Shown: piece after piece, positions 1-10,399 of the stretch | How the letters are laid out: each line of letters begins with the position of its first letter | Numbering within the stretch: position 1 is the first letter of the stretch | NCBI RefSeq assembly: GCF_024362695.1 | Contig: NC_065420.1 | Coordinates: 1,334,501-1,398,500 of the forward strand | DNA from: Pectinophora gossypiella | Lineage: Eukaryota > Arthropoda > Insecta > Lepidoptera > Gelechiidae | Direction of reading: 5' to 3' | DNA: 64,000 nucleotides | Notes under the pieces: generated by a model | Seen by the model: only the letters and a program-made list of their open reading frames with translations | Told to the model about the DNA's origin: nothing | Databases searched by the model: none | Position numbers and translations under genes: made by a program

Positions 1-280
1 TCGCGTTGCGGTCACTAGCTATGTACCCCCACATAACCATAATTCAGTCAAAACGCGATTCTCCACTCACGGCGTCCCAGCATTCTTCCCCCGATGTTTG
101 CCGACACTGTCGCGCGTTTGCATCGATACAGTCGCGATGCGGTCGCTAGGTGTGTACCCACATAACCACGATTCAGTCGAAACGCGATTCTTCACTCACT
201 GCCTCCCTGCAGTCTTCCCCTGGTATCGGCGGGCACGGTCGCGCGTTTGCATCGATACAGTCGCGATGCTGTAGCGCGTT
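1..280. repeat. tandem repeat of about 130 bp, two copies plus a partial
   Basis: Two adjacent units, 1-131 and 132-260, both open with TCGCG(T/A)TGCGGTC and close with TTTGCATCGATACAG. A third unit starts at 261 with TCGCGATGCTGT and fades by about 280. The array touches the left edge of the window, so its true length is unknown. The units differ by scattered substitutions, so this is not a very recent duplication. No coding meaning is visible. Confidence 0.85.
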
Positions 281-424
281 AGTATTGCTCCAGTAAGGAC
301 TGCACGACAACCGCGACGCCATTTTTATCGAAGGCTTCGATATAAAAACGCAGCGAAGGTTGTGAAGAGTCTGGATATCGATAGTATTGCACTCCATCGA
401 CATTGCTGCTACTATCTTGTATGA

Positions 425-742
425 TAGATCTTCTTCTTTTTATTGTGTGGGTTGTAAGATGGAATACCGACCTCATCAACCCTGGTATCAGGTTTATTAT
501 TGAGCCGTCAAAGGCCCCTGACATGACTCACGTATCGACTACATACTTACATCAGTAAGTAATCGGGACCAACGGCTTAACGTGCCTTCCGAAGCATGGT
601 TCATCTTACTTTCGGACAATCAGGTGATCAGCCTGTAATGTCCTAACCAAACTAGGGATCACAAAGTGATTTTTGTGATATGTTCCCACCGGGATTCGAA
701 CCCTGAGCCCCGGATCGTGAGCCCACCGTTCAACAATTGGAC
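425..742 (-). mobile_element. SINE-A copy, near full length
   Basis: Read on the minus strand this is a tRNA-derived SINE. The head at the right end has an A-box-like GGTCCAATTGTTGAACGG and a B-box-like GGTTCGAATCCC. A middle domain with CTTTGTGATCCCTAGTTTGG and TTCGGAAGGCACGTTAAGCC follows, and the tail reads towards CACAACCCACACAATAAAAA. The tRNA-like part no longer folds cleanly, so it is not a functional tRNA. The open frames over this region are shadows of the SINE. Confidence 0.85.
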
Positions 743-1515
743 CAGAGAGGCTGCCGATATTATATATATTATAGATAGGATGCTCTTTTTTAGATAAAAA
801 CCAACAATAGTTCGGCAATACTAAACGTGTCTATACAGATAGTTGTGTTATGCGGAAAGTCTGTGGTTATAATGAGCAATTAACTAAATTTCCATCCAAA
901 ACGAAGTTATCGAAAAAATGGCGATATAATGATCAAAGAGAAGTTTTTAAGGAATTAATTAAAGAAAATTATCACTCATTACATTAAAGAGGGTAAGATT
1001 AAAAGAAAACTGCCCTTTAAGAAATAATATTTTAAAAATCGAGGGAAAAATGTTAATTACTTTGCCGAAATTATTCTTAATTATATTTACTGAGCGTTTT
1101 ATAAGGAAAACATGCGAAATTATCATTTAATTTAAGGGAATTAATTTAGAAATGAAATAACGAAATGAGGTGTATATGTATGTACGCGATGATTTAAAAT
1201 GTTTTCTCAAAAGAATAATTTTCAAGACGTAAAGAAAAATTTCCAAATTGTTATTTTCTTTTAATTAGCTGGAAATGTTTTATTCAATTTGTATAATTTT
1301 TTGTGTAAGTAATTAAGAATTCAAACGTATTCTTAAAATTATTTTTTGTACATATTAAATTAAGATTATTATTTTTTAATACCAATTACGTGAGACTTGC
1401 GGGAAAATCCTGGTGCCTACATACTTCATCAATTATTGTGTATCAGAATTTGAATTCAGAACCTGTTCAAAACAAGGAAGTTTTTTGTTTTGAATAAGTA
1501 CATATATGTTGGGTT
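743..1515. other. AT-rich stretch without recognisable features
   Basis: No frame of useful length, no repeat shared with the rest of the window and no tRNA-like sequence was found. The region is AT rich with short A and T runs. Confidence 0.5.
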
Positions 1516-1529
1516 GTCGCTCGGCAACA

Positions 1530-1875
1530 ATAGATGGCGTAAGTGCAGCCGTGATCGAAATTATTATTTTTTTATAGATAAACTAAACTAAATGAGCTCT
1601 ACACCTTTTTACCACTATTTGAAAGTCTCGAGAACCTACAAACAATAAATATATTATAAATCCTTCCTATTTTCTTTAGGTTTCCTCTGGGTCTGAAGTT
1701 ATGTCCCCTTTTTCTTACAACCAAAACTTTATATTTTTTTTTATATGTAATTTCTATTAATAAGTAATAAAAATTACATTTAAGTAGTGGTTAAAAGTTG
1801 TAGAGCTCATTTAGCTTAGTTTATGTATGACAAAATAATAATTTCGGTCATCGAATGGCACGGCTACACTATAAA
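1530..1875. mobile_element. palindromic element V (MITE-like), long inverted repeats
   Basis: The left arm begins with TGCAGCCGTG and runs through ATCGAAATTATTATT and AAATGAGCTCTACA. The right arm carries the reverse complement: TGTAGAGCTCATTTAGCTTA, AATAATAATTTCGGTCAT, then CACGGCTACA. The arms are about 80-90 bases with mismatches and enclose about 180 bases of AT-rich sequence. This fits a non-autonomous DNA transposon; no transposase is present. No clear target-site duplication was found, so the superfamily is open. Confidence 0.65.
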
Positions 1876-2574
1876 TGTAATAATTGACAAATATGGAAAT
1901 TATCACTTGTTTGTATTCGGAAATGCGATGATTGCCGAAGAATATTAAGAAAATAGAACCAATTTACCTATCTCAATAAACACCACCTCATGTAAACAAA
2001 TCGGAAATAATTCCAAACATAATTCCAACAGTCAAATTCAAATTCCGTCGTAATTTCCTAAAAACACAACCCAAACCAATAAAAAAAACAAAAAACTGCT
2101 CTCTCCGGAAACCCTTTCCCGTACAAATTTGAATTAAGGCAGTAAAAATTAGCTTTCCCTGTAATTATCCTTGAATACATATTTTATTACGGTTCACTGT
2201 AGGTCGTCAGCAACGAAAATTGGAGACTTTATGGGTTGCAAACGTTATGAGAATTTGATTTCGGAAAATTTTATACGTGGAAATGTCGTGCATTTTTTAA
2301 ATGACGACAAATGGAAATCCGTGTGAGTGAGTAATGGAGTGTACTTATGTAGTTTTAATTCTGAAATATACTTTTTCGAAATTAGCGAATATTGCGATAA
2401 AGCTGACCGAGTTGTACTGTACTCATGTGTCATGTCTGATTGTTAAAATTTAGTTCTGTGCAATTTACTTAGCTGCTGTAAATGAGAACGTACTGTATAC
2501 TCTACTATTACTCTCATATTACCTAATCTACATTCATTTAAACTGTCGCTGTGTGATATAAGTTGGCTATGTGG
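1876..2574. other. AT-rich stretch, no supported gene
   Basis: The only frame here, about 60 codons on the minus strand near 2245-2433, is low-complexity and not recognised. No repeat family of this window was found in it. Confidence 0.45.
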
Positions 2575-2781
2575 GTATTATTAATACTCCATTCCAGATT
2601 GATAATACCAACATAGTTAACTTTTAAAATAGTTCTCAATGTATATCTCATAAACCGTATGGCTTCATGGCTGGCGAAATATTTGTACTAAATTAATTCT
2701 TGTAAGTATTGTTAGACTGTATCTGTAATACTGTAATTTTTTTATGTATAATAAAGACTTTTGAAATCAATCAATCAATCA
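2575..2781 (+). mobile_element. retroelement 3' end with ATCA tail
   Basis: A non-coding stretch ends in AATAAAGACTTTTGAA followed by an ATCA microsatellite at about 2765-2781. An AATAAA signal followed directly by a short repeated tail is the usual 3' end of Jockey-like LINEs. No reverse-transcriptase sequence remains, so this is a 5'-truncated copy and its clade is not assigned. Confidence 0.5.
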
Positions 2782-2835
2782 GTTCTGTGCAATAAAGTGT
2801 ATTCGATATGTTTCGAATATTGCAAGGTTTTAATT

Positions 2836-2880
2836 AAAACACATAATAACGGGTTCTTACCGCGTTTTAATGGGGATTGC
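2836..2880. repeat. fragment of repeat family P
   Basis: The phrase TAATAACGGGTTCTTACCGC recurs near 6835 (with one or two changes) and in inverted form near 53320. Only the terminal part of the family is present here. Confidence 0.6.
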
Positions 2881-2896
2881 AAGGTTTTGTTTTTTT

Positions 2897-3018
2897 TTTA
2901 CCTTTGATGGGTTTGCTCTTGGCCCCAGACTTGCCCGAAGGCATTGACGAGGCCTAAGATGTCGCGAGCTCGCCCAGAAGGTGCCTGCTCACTCTGGCCT
3001 TGAAAGCACCCGGGTTAT
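2897..3018 (-). mobile_element. LINE-R 3' fragment
   Basis: ACCTTTGATGGGTTTGCTCT and GCCTTGAAAGCACCCGGGT are shared with 60592-60725 in the same orientation. On the minus strand the copies read DPGAFKARVNKYL-like peptide, with breaks, which resembles the extreme C-terminus of a LINE reverse transcriptase. Two copies are known in this window. The assignment to LINE is inference. Confidence 0.5.
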
Positions 3019-3647
3019 ATGCATTCGGATATACTTACAGAAGAAAAATAACATCCGAATATGGCACTTTGGTGGCGTGTGGAAGCATTTTCAAGATTTT
3101 TACTTAGACGACTATACCTCATACCTACATACGAGTGCGAGTACTTCATATTCTGAATTTGAATTTTTAAATGATTTAATTTGAATTTTGAAACATCAAG
3201 TAATTTTTGCATTCTAACATACGATAATTTCTGAGAATCACTGTACAACAAAGGGTTATTCTGTATAAAAAATAAGGTAGCATATAAGGAAATGTTATGG
3301 AAAACTCTCATACCCATGATAACCCAATCTTATGGTACATTTACACCAATGCGTACATAAAATTCTAAATAAAAAACCTAATCTGCGGTAAACCGAAAGC
3401 ATTTTTCCGAAACAACATTTTTTTTACAAACCGTAAAAAGTCCGCATAACCCGGTCATTTAACCCATAGATATGTAATTACGCGATGCGCAATTACTCAA
3501 ACGAACACCCGATTCACGTCATAATGGTCTCGTAAAAAGTAATGTAACGGCGTCACTGCATTTGATGACTCGCGCTACATGAAAAGCGAATTTCCTTACC
3601 ACGGTGAAAGCGCGAGCAACGGTAAAAGCGCGGATTACAAAAAAGCA
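3019..3647. other. stretch without recognisable features
   Basis: Overlapping frames on both strands at 3015-3317 show no motif and no repeat match. No tRNA-like or element sequence was found up to the SINE at 3648. Confidence 0.45.
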
Positions 3648-3968
3648 CTTCTTCTATCGTGTGGGTTGTGAGGTGCATTACCAACCTCGTCAACCCTGGT
3701 GTCAGTGTCAGTCATTATTGAGCCGCCAAAGACTCATTACATGGCTCATGTAACGACTACTCACTTACATCAGTAAGTAAGTATTAACCGGGACCAACGG
3801 CTTAACCTGTCTTCCGAAGCACGGATCATCTTACTTTCGGACAATTAGGTGATCAGCCTGTAATGGGACCACAAAGTGATTTTTGTGATATGTCCATACC
3901 GGGATTCGAACCCGGGACCTCCGAATCGTGTGTGACTGTATGCTCAACCACTGGACCACGGAAGCCGT
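3648..3968 (-). mobile_element. SINE-A copy, near full length
   Basis: The copy starts at its tail (CTTCTATCGTGTGGGTTGTG) and ends at the tRNA-like head with B-box GGGTTCGAATCCCGG and A-box GGTCCAGTGGTTGAGCATA on the minus strand. The middle domain GTCTTCCGAAGCACGG is present. About 25 bases around the usual CCTAACCAAACTAGG are missing, a small internal deletion. Confidence 0.87.
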
Positions 3969-4136
3969 TAATAAAACACTTATTTGATGAAATTATTGCC
4001 ACAGTGGTTCACAAGTTTGCTTTCCAAACGGGGAGCGCCGTATCGAACCAAGGTACCGGATACCGGGTACCTTATGGTTGTCTGGAAGAAATCGTTTTAA
4101 GCGATAAGGCCGACATTGCGTTGCATTTTACCGGAC

Positions 4137-4204
4137 TTGCACATATGAGTTATTAATTTGTCTTCAGTCTAGTTTTGCACTAACATAGTTGGCTTGACTA
4201 TTGA
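4137..4204 (+). mobile_element. element G, 5' fragment
   Basis: The order of TTGCACATATGAGTTATTAA and CACTAACATAGTTGGCTTGA matches the start of the fuller G copy at 8086-8145. The copy stops where SINE-B begins and does not resume on the other side. Confidence 0.55.
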
Positions 4205-4490
4205 ACAAAAGCCGTGGTAGCACAGTTGGTAGAACGCTTGGCTCTCACTTTGACGTCGCAGGTTCGAATCCAGCACAGGCCTAAACCAATGGTTGTCGAA
4301 TTTGTTTTTGAATTCATGTTTGGATCATAAATGAGTATCACGTACTCAGCGGTGAAGGAAAACATCGTGAGGAAACCCATATTCCCGATAATATTTTCGG
4401 AGGTATGTGACCTAACCTGTATTGGGCTGGATGCCCCTTCGCGGGTTGGAAGGTCAGGTCCGGTGACGACTAACAAAAATGACATAATTA
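4205..4490 (+). mobile_element. SINE-B copy
   Basis: The tRNA-like head has A-box TGGTAGCACAGTTGGTAGAA and B-box AGGTTCGAATCCA. A body with TGAGTATCACGTACTCAGCG and AAAACATCGTGAGGAAACCC follows. The usual tail of the family, which ends in GATGATGAT, is truncated after GGTTGGAAGGTCAGGTCCGG. A clear family member, since six or more similar copies occur in the window. Confidence 0.85.
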
Positions 4491-4496
4491 ATTTTC

Positions 4497-4755
4497 ACTG
4501 GTGGTTCAATGATTAAACATTGGACTCTCAATCCGGAGGTACCGGGTTCGAACCCCGGCGGGGTTATATCACACAAACCATGTGATCCCTAGTTTGATTA
4601 GAATAATACTAAATCAGCCGGCTTCATCTTATTTTCTTATGTAAATAAGTATGTACAAATTACACAAGCCATTTCAGGGGCCTCGTGTGATTAAATAATA
4701 ACCCTGACACCAGGGTTGATGAGATAGGTCATTGACCTCATAACACACGAGAGAA
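4497..4755 (+). mobile_element. SINE-A copy, degenerate
   Basis: The head reads TGGTTCAATGATTAAACATT and the B-box is GGGTTCGAACCCCGG. The middle has ATGTGATCCCTAGTTTGATT and the tail AACCCTGACACCAGGGTTGA. The central domain with CGGAAGGCACG is largely lost. It lies directly behind SINE-B, so the two inserted close together. Confidence 0.8.
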
Positions 4756-5102
4756 TTGTAGAATTTCTTCAACACCAATTACAATCATACGAGTATCAAA
4801 ACAACTCTTGCAATTTCTACTTCTCTTGACCACGGAATTTAGAAGCTCAGAAACTAATGTCTCCCCAGGGCAGGGTATGGAGTTCGATATCCGGTTAAAG
4901 CAAATGTTTCTAGTTTACAACTTGCACTCGCATTCTTGTTCCCAAGTGGTTAAAGATCTCTATAGTTATTTACTTAGTTATAACATGAGTTATAGTTACC
5001 TAAGCTGCTAAGTGGAAAGTCCAAGTTAACTAATTGATTTATCTATCTAAAGTTTACTTTTATTTCTTAAAGACTAGTTTAGTCACTTAATAAATTGAAT
5101 TT

Positions 5103-5925
5103 CATGCCATTATAGATGGCGATACGGTTCGCCACGGTGCTCTAACTGAAAGTTCGACCATTATAGTCTTAGTATGTAAATTTTTGTTACTAGCCCTATG
5201 GATCTTATGTTGTTCAAATAAACAATTCTTGATTTATTTTTAATAAACTGCAATACAGCTCACCATGTTGGTCTAAAATAAAGACCGACTATTATAGTAT
5301 AATACAATAAAATAAAATAAATAAATAAATACGACTCACCACCTATCACGTTGGTCTAACAGAAATCTCGAACATTATAGACGGCGATACCGCTAACCAT
5401 CTATCATATTGGTCTAACAGAAATCTAAACTATTACAAACGGTGATACGACTCACCACCTGTCACGTTGGTCTAACAGAAATCTCGAACATTATAGACGG
5501 CGATACCGCTAACCATCTATCATATTGGTCTAACAGAAATCTAAACTATTACAAACGGTGATACGACTCACCACCTGTCACGTTGGTCTAACAGAAATCT
5601 CGAACATTATAGACGGCGATACCGCTAACCATCTATCATATTGGTCTAACAGAAATCTAAACTATTACAAACGGTGATACGACTCACCACCTGTCACGTT
5701 GGTCTAACAAAAAGCTAGACCATTATTGACGGCGATACCGCTCACCACATATCACGTTGGTCTAACAGAAATCTAAACCATTATAGACGGCAATACGACT
5801 CTTCACCTATCACGGTCTAACAGAAAGCTCGGTGGCGCGTTGGTACTCAGTTCATCTTGCGATGGATGTACCTCTGACTACTGCCATTGGGATAAAGTTG
5901 TAAGCTTATGTTATGTAGGTAGTTC
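5103..5925 (+). mobile_element. element G with internally expanded monomers
   Basis: Degenerate monomers start at 5103 (CATTATAGATGGCGATACGG). The core array is at 5332-5795. The 3' part of the family follows at about 5814-5925, with AGTTCATCTTGCGATGGATG and CTCTGACTACTGCCATTGGG. G is a short non-autonomous element that resembles the lepidopteran Lep1/MINE repeats described as Helitron-like; that link is from memory and not proven here. Sequence between 5165 and 5330 holds an AATAAA-type tail (TTCAAATAAACAATTCTTGA), perhaps another small insertion. Confidence 0.65.
5332..5795 (+). repeat. 116-bp dimeric higher-order tandem array
   Basis: The phrase CGACTCACCACCT starts at 5332, 5448, 5564 and 5680, exactly 116 bases apart. 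Each 116-bp unit holds two related monomers of 57-59 bases. One contains CACGTTGGTCTAACAGAAAT and GACGGCGATAC. The other contains CATATTGGTCTAACAGAAAT and AAACGGTGATA. After 5680 the monomers diverge (GCTAGACCATTATTGACGGC). The monomer is the same sequence that occurs once in ordinary G copies. Confidence 0.92.
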
Positions 5926-6171
5926 TGCAAGTAGATAAGGTTAGGTTTGGTCGTAGAAACTTGTCAGTGTTAGAACTAATAGGTTCTAGATTAGTACTTA
6001 ATATGGAAATGGCGAGATGAGGGTGGCACCAGCTCTGATTGTTTCCAATTTACAAGTTTCCCCTTCAGTGAAGGCTTTAGCGACGTTTCGACTTTTGTGT
6101 TTTATTGTAGCAGACACAAATATTACTTTTTATCTTAACTCCACTGAGTCGATTTCAGTGGAGAGTCACAT

Positions 6172-6355
6172 AGGTCATACATACATTAACATAAACAGCC
6201 TATATACGTCCTACTGCTGGGAACAGGCCTCCCCTCAATCAACCGGAGGGGGTATGGAGCATACTCCACCACGCTGATCCACTGCGGGTTGGTGAAGGAG
6301 TTTTTACGGCTAATAGCCAGGACCAACGATTAATGTGCCATCCGAAGCACGGAAC
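6172..6355 (-). mobile_element. SINE-D, 3' half only
   Basis: CATAAACAGCCTATATACGT, CTCAATCAACCGGAGGGGGT and CTAATAGCCAGGACCAACG match the 3' half of the D copies at 21710 and 26680. The copy stops in the central domain (CCGAAGCACGGA), so the tRNA head is absent and this is a 5'-truncated insertion. Confidence 0.8.
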
Positions 6356-6394
6356 ACATAGCACATAGGTCATCTCTTAATAAATATACGAGTA

Positions 6395-6512
6395 TACATA
6401 CATAAACTCACGCCAATTTCCCATCTGGGTAATCAGAGACAATGGAATTCCATTTGCTTCGATCCTGTCCTGACACACTTCTCTTGCTTCGTCCACATAC
6501 ATCAATCGTAGT
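6395..6512 (-). pseudogene. LINE-Z reverse-transcriptase C-terminus fragment
   Basis: The minus strand reads GQDRSKWNSIVSDYPDGKLA then stop at about 6409. One frame over it continues upstream as VDEAREVCQDR. The peptide ending W-x-I-V-x-x-YP-x-G-K is the extreme C-terminus of a LINE ORF2 (RTE-like by my reading). A sister copy is at 30186-30300. A frameshift separates the two halves. Confidence 0.55.
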
Positions 6513-6819
6513 TCTTATTTATAACTTGTAAAATTCACTTTTACACTAGTCTGTCACTTTAAAACTATATTAACTTGTATTCAATGAAACCATTTCAAGT
6601 TATAATTAGTACTGTGTGTATCTCCTTCAATCTCGAAGTCCTAAGTTCATATCTCGCTTGGCATTTGTGGCTATCCCCTTTGAAACACACAAACTTGTGA
6701 CAACTTTACATTTTGAAACTTCTGCCTTCAACTGTCCCTGATTGTCTCAAGATAAATTGTATGTTAGAGCTTTGTGTAATTCGTATCTGTTAAAGGTAGG
6801 TAACAATATTATTGTAATT

Positions 6820-7150
6820 AAAACACATTATAACGGGTTCTTACCTCGTTTAAATCAGGCATATAAGACTCCCGATATTTCGACACTGTTGCAAGTGCCA
6901 TGTTCAAGGGATGACTGACATCAGTGTGGGATTTGGCGTGTAACGGAACGTAAGGTGAGTGAAAGGGAAGGATGATAGTGTGCGAGGGAGAGGGGAGAGA
7001 GGTGTGGGAAGGGAGACGACTAGAACGAAGGTTACGGAGGACTTTAAAAAATAGAAATAAACGACGGAAACGAATTTGGAGCTTTTCCTTTCATATCCCT
7101 ACATCAGTTTTAATTATGATAATAACCGCGTGAACTTAAAACAATGTATT
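6820..7150. mobile_element. repeat family P, longest copy
   Basis: It opens with TTAAAACACATTATAACGGG, contains ACTCCCGATATTTCGACACT and AAGTGCCATGTTCAAGGG, and closes with TTAATTATGATAATAACCGC. The ends match the copy at 53238-53391, which is flanked by a 12-bp duplication. The middle (about 6940-7070) is purine rich and not shared. No open frame was found. Confidence 0.6.
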
Positions 7151-7317
7151 ATCATTATTGAAGAAGTAGGTAAATAATATGGATAAGTATATTTGGTTGT
7201 ATAAAATAAATTTTAAATTTGTCAGAGAATAAATTTAAAGCTCACGTGAAGCTTACTTTATGTAAAAAAGCTTATTATAAGATTAATGATTACCTAAATG
7301 ATAAACATGTCTGGTAT

Positions 7318-7546
7318 TAAATGTGTTCCTCTAGTTATTAAATAACTTGTAATGTACCCTCATGGATTTAAAAGATGTGTTGCTGTTGCAGTTTCTTGTC
7401 ATTTCTTCTCCTCAGCCATAACACCTTGCGAAATGACGTAAATTCAAATGTTACATTGACCTTCAACAAGTTTATCCATGATAATTACGTTGAATAAATG
7501 ATTCTGATTCTGAAATGATTCTGATTCTGATTCTGATATAAGGAGC
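7318..7546 (+). mobile_element. family M, uninterrupted LINE-like 3' end
   Basis: The sequence from TAGTTATTAAATAACTTG to TTATCCATGATAATTACG ends in TTGAATAAATGATTCTGATT with a TTCTGA microsatellite. Two other copies (36046-36352 plus strand; 37893-38312 minus strand) carry later insertions near the ATCCATGAT motif, so this copy shows the empty target site. The repeated hexamer tail indicates a LINE-type retroelement; no coding part remains. Confidence 0.75.
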
Positions 7547-8073
7547 GGGAAAATAAAACGGCGTCGTTCTTGTTACTCCATTTTTTTTTCTATTGTTTTT
7601 CTTTTGTTTTATGATAAAAAGGTTACATCCCGTTTTCGCTAGATGGCGCTTGTCTCTGACAGGCTTTTCGGCGGGAAACGGGAACGGGACAGTTGCTTTC
7701 TTCATTGAGTAATCTAAATAATTAATACGAAGTGGTGTTTTGTGGTTAATGATCGCATTAAGTTAGTCGGAAGACATTCGCGAGTGTTATTATATTGGAG
7801 TATTCAATAAACAAAGTGTATCTGCCTATTTTCGCTTCGTGCCGGGAAGCCGCTTCATAACTCAAAAGTTTATGCGGACTTTTGAGTTAATTCGTTTGGG
7901 GTAGTAGGAGTCTACTCCGAGGGTGGGGGCTTAGGTTTCATCATCATCACCTTTCATCATTTCATTAATCATCAAGAAAAAAAATACGTCAGACATGGCT
8001 GTATGGGCATAGTTCCCTTTGCCTTACCCTTCGGGGAAAACAAAAATAAAAAAAAAATGTCTCTGACAATTAT
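7547..8073. other. stretch without supported features
   Basis: A 77-codon minus-strand frame at 7472-7705 runs through the M tail and has no recognisable motif. No repeat family of the window was identified until the G element at 8074. Confidence 0.4.
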
Positions 8074-8255
8074 TATAGACTTGCACCAATGAGTTCATTT
8101 ATCTTAAGTGCAGTATTTCATAACACAGTTGGCTTGACCATTACAGAAAAGCTCGGTGAGGTGTGAGTACTTAGTTCATCTTGCGATGGATGTACCTCTG
8201 ACTACCCTAATTGGGATAAAGTCGAGAGCTTATGTTATATTTGTTAAGTTATACC
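8074..8255 (+). mobile_element. element G copy
   Basis: The copy reads ACTTGCACCAATGAGTTCAT, CTAACACAGTTGGCTTGACC-like sequence, AAGCTCGGTGAGGTG, TTCATCTTGCGATGGATGTA and CTCTGACTACCCTAATTGGG. About 40 bases of the repeatable middle monomer (GGCGATACGGCTCACC) are missing. It is the cleanest 5' end of the family in the window. Confidence 0.75.
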
Positions 8256-8484
8256 TGTCAATTTCTTATATGCCGAGAGAAAAAAGAGACAAGTATTTTT
8301 TTTTTATTTTTTTTTTCTTTTTTTTGTGAAGGAGACGAGGTTTGTACCCAGCAGCGGGTGGATGCAATAGATAGATAGAAATTTTAGACAGAAATGAAAA
8401 ATCTGAAAGAAAGAAACGTATTTTATTGAAAAAACAACCTCCTCAAACATTTACATTTTCCAGTAACCCGACAGAATTAAGTTG

Positions 8485-8595
8485 ACATACCTATTTGACT
8501 TGCGCGGGTTATTCATTTTTTCATTTCAAAATTAACAGGAGTCAATCATCCGTCCCTTTCCTTTTCGGCGGATAAGAATAGGAAGCAGTCAGACT
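8485..8595 (-). repeat. repeat family U copy
   Basis: On the minus strand CCGAAAAGGAAAGGGACGGA, GTTAATTTTGAAATGAAAA and an ACCCGCG motif follow in the same order as in the three related blocks at 61745-62245. The CCTTTTCGGCG stretch can form a small hairpin. Type unknown. Confidence 0.5.
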
Positions 8596-9023
8596 ATATC
8601 AACTTCTATGAATAATATTGTTTACTCTATGCAGACACTGCTTTTATATAAACTATAACTCACTTACGTATACCCAACTGTTAATTACAAAGTGTCGATA
8701 GAGTAAGGACCACAGCAAAAACCCTCAATGCACTTTAAAAACACTAATAATTATGGTCTAAATACACAAAAAATATATAATTACACACATAATCTCTAAC
8801 TCTAAATGGGATGGCACTAAAACGATGTAACCTACAAATCATAAATTTCCAGTGGTTGTCATTAGTACCACAAAGATACGTATCTCACTTTGACTAAAAT
8901 TTAGGGTTGAGTTTTACCTTCAATTCAAAAAAGAAAAATAAAGAAAGAAAAGTATTTATTATTATTAGAGGAAGTTACAGTAACAACATAAAAACTTAAA
9001 AAAAATTGACATAGTTAAGATTC
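8596..9023. other. AT-rich stretch, nothing recognised
   Basis: No open frame above 60 codons and no shared repeat was seen. Confidence 0.4.
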
Positions 9024-9157
9024 TCTCTCTCTCTCTCTATTTAAGAGCTGCGCTCTTGTCGGTGGAGTAATCGCCATTCCTCTCTTCTTCCCGCCAAAAC
9101 CTTCACCTCCCGATACGACACGACCTGCACCTTCTCTTTTATTTGTTTCATAAATGT
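9024..9157 (-). pseudogene. LINE-Y C-terminus with GA tail
   Basis: On the minus strand the peptide reads MKQIKEKVQVVSYREVK, then LAGRREEWRLLHRQERSS and stop, followed by a GA-repeat tail (CT run at 9024-9041 on the plus strand). This is the C-terminus of the same ORF2 seen at 37925-38215, where the tail is GAT-repeat instead. The copy at 59445-59615 has the same GA-type tail, so these two form a subfamily. Confidence 0.7.
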
Positions 9158-9179
9158 TAAGATTATCTTTGCTTAGTTA

Positions 9180-9235
9180 AGATTATCATCATCAATTTAA
9201 GAGCCACGCTCTTGTCGGTGTAGCATTTTCCATTC
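9180..9235 (-). mobile_element. LINE-Y or F 3' tip
   Basis: ATCATCATCAATTTAAGAGC and CACGCTCTTGTCGGTGTAGC are the reverse complement of the Y/F 3' end with its GAT tail. Only about 55 bases are present, so Y and F cannot be told apart. Confidence 0.7.
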
Positions 9236-9639
9236 CTTGATTCCTTTTCTTCCCTTTCTCTTTCTTTTTTTATTTTTCTTCTGTTTTTTTCTTTCCTTGA
9301 TTTCTTTTTTCTTGATAGTTAAGATAAACAGAAAAAAAAAACAAAAATAAATTTAGAAAATCTCTTCTTGTCATGTCTTATTTTTCTTGTAAAAATTTCA
9401 TTTATTTGATGGATTAAAAAAGAAAAACAATGTTCAGATACAAACTTCCCGAACAGGTTAATGCAGACCAACTAAAGACATACATTCTCTGTAATACATA
9501 TTTTTATTTTAGCAAATATTATAATGGACTTTCCGTCACCGCCAGACGGTTGTTAATATCCATCTTACATGATCCACATCAGACGCAGAAGGTCAAATAG
9601 CCAAATATCGAAATCGCGAAATGCCCAATATGATTAAAA

Positions 9640-9795
9640 TGGTTGTGTACTAAGGTCAAAAACAAATTATGAAATTCTAATTACTTATGAAAGGCAGATC
9701 TAAACTTGACGAAAAACTTTATTTTTTCTTCAATTATTTCGTGTTTTCACGTACTTATACCTAATAAAAAGTAACTGTTATAACTTGTTAAAAAC
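9640..9795 (+). mobile_element. family I copy, degenerate
   Basis: GTGTACTAAGGTCAAAAACA, AATTATGAAATTCTAATTAC, AGATCTAAACTTGACGAAAA and TTTCGTGTTTTCACG follow the order of family I (29385, 34960, 52555). The TTCTATGACGTCACA block in the middle is deleted. Confidence 0.5.
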
Positions 9796-10059
9796 TTAAC
9801 CTAAGTACGTAGTAGTACGGACGTAGTACGTGGTAGTTTTGTAATTTAATGTGAATAAATAAATAAAGTATAAAAATAAAACCTAAGTAGTAACCTAATT
9901 ATTAAAATATACTTTTATTTTTATATTTATTTGTGGTCACGTAAACCAATTTTAGTCTGTGCCTGCTTATAATGACAATAGTTTATAATAATATAGGTTT
10001 AAGTTTATAAACAATATTTTTGTAACATTTCCAGTTTTTTTTATAATGTGTTTTTTTTT

Positions 10060-10235
10060 ATAATATATATATTTTTATATACTTTAAGCCTAGCATTGTA
10101 TCGTTAGTTTTGTTTACTGTTCTGCAATTTGTTTTATTTGTGGTATCCTGTGATTGGCGAACAAACATTGTACTTACTGTAATTATTCTTAGTTAATTAA
10201 TAAGCTGTTGGATATCCTCAATAAATAAATAAAAG
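10060..10235 (+). mobile_element. retroelement 3' end with AATAAATAAATAAA tail
   Basis: A non-coding stretch ends in GATATCCTCAATAAATAAAT. This pattern, a signal and a short repeated tail, suggests the truncated 3' end of a LINE. No protein similarity is available. Confidence 0.3.
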
Positions 10236-10399
10236 TACGAAATGTACAAATAGTGAAATGTGCAAATTACAAAATGTTCCAATTGCGACATTTTCAAAAT
10301 GCGACACGTCCTGTTTACTTCATAAGATAAAATAAAAGGATAAATAGAACGAACATTCTAGTCTACCCTTTATTTATTGTTTTTAGTAGGTTAGGGTGA

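Noticed and set aside
4205..4280. tRNA gene
   Set aside because: The A- and B-box-like sequence is the head of SINE-B. The acceptor and anticodon stems do not pair properly and the same head recurs in front of SINE bodies.
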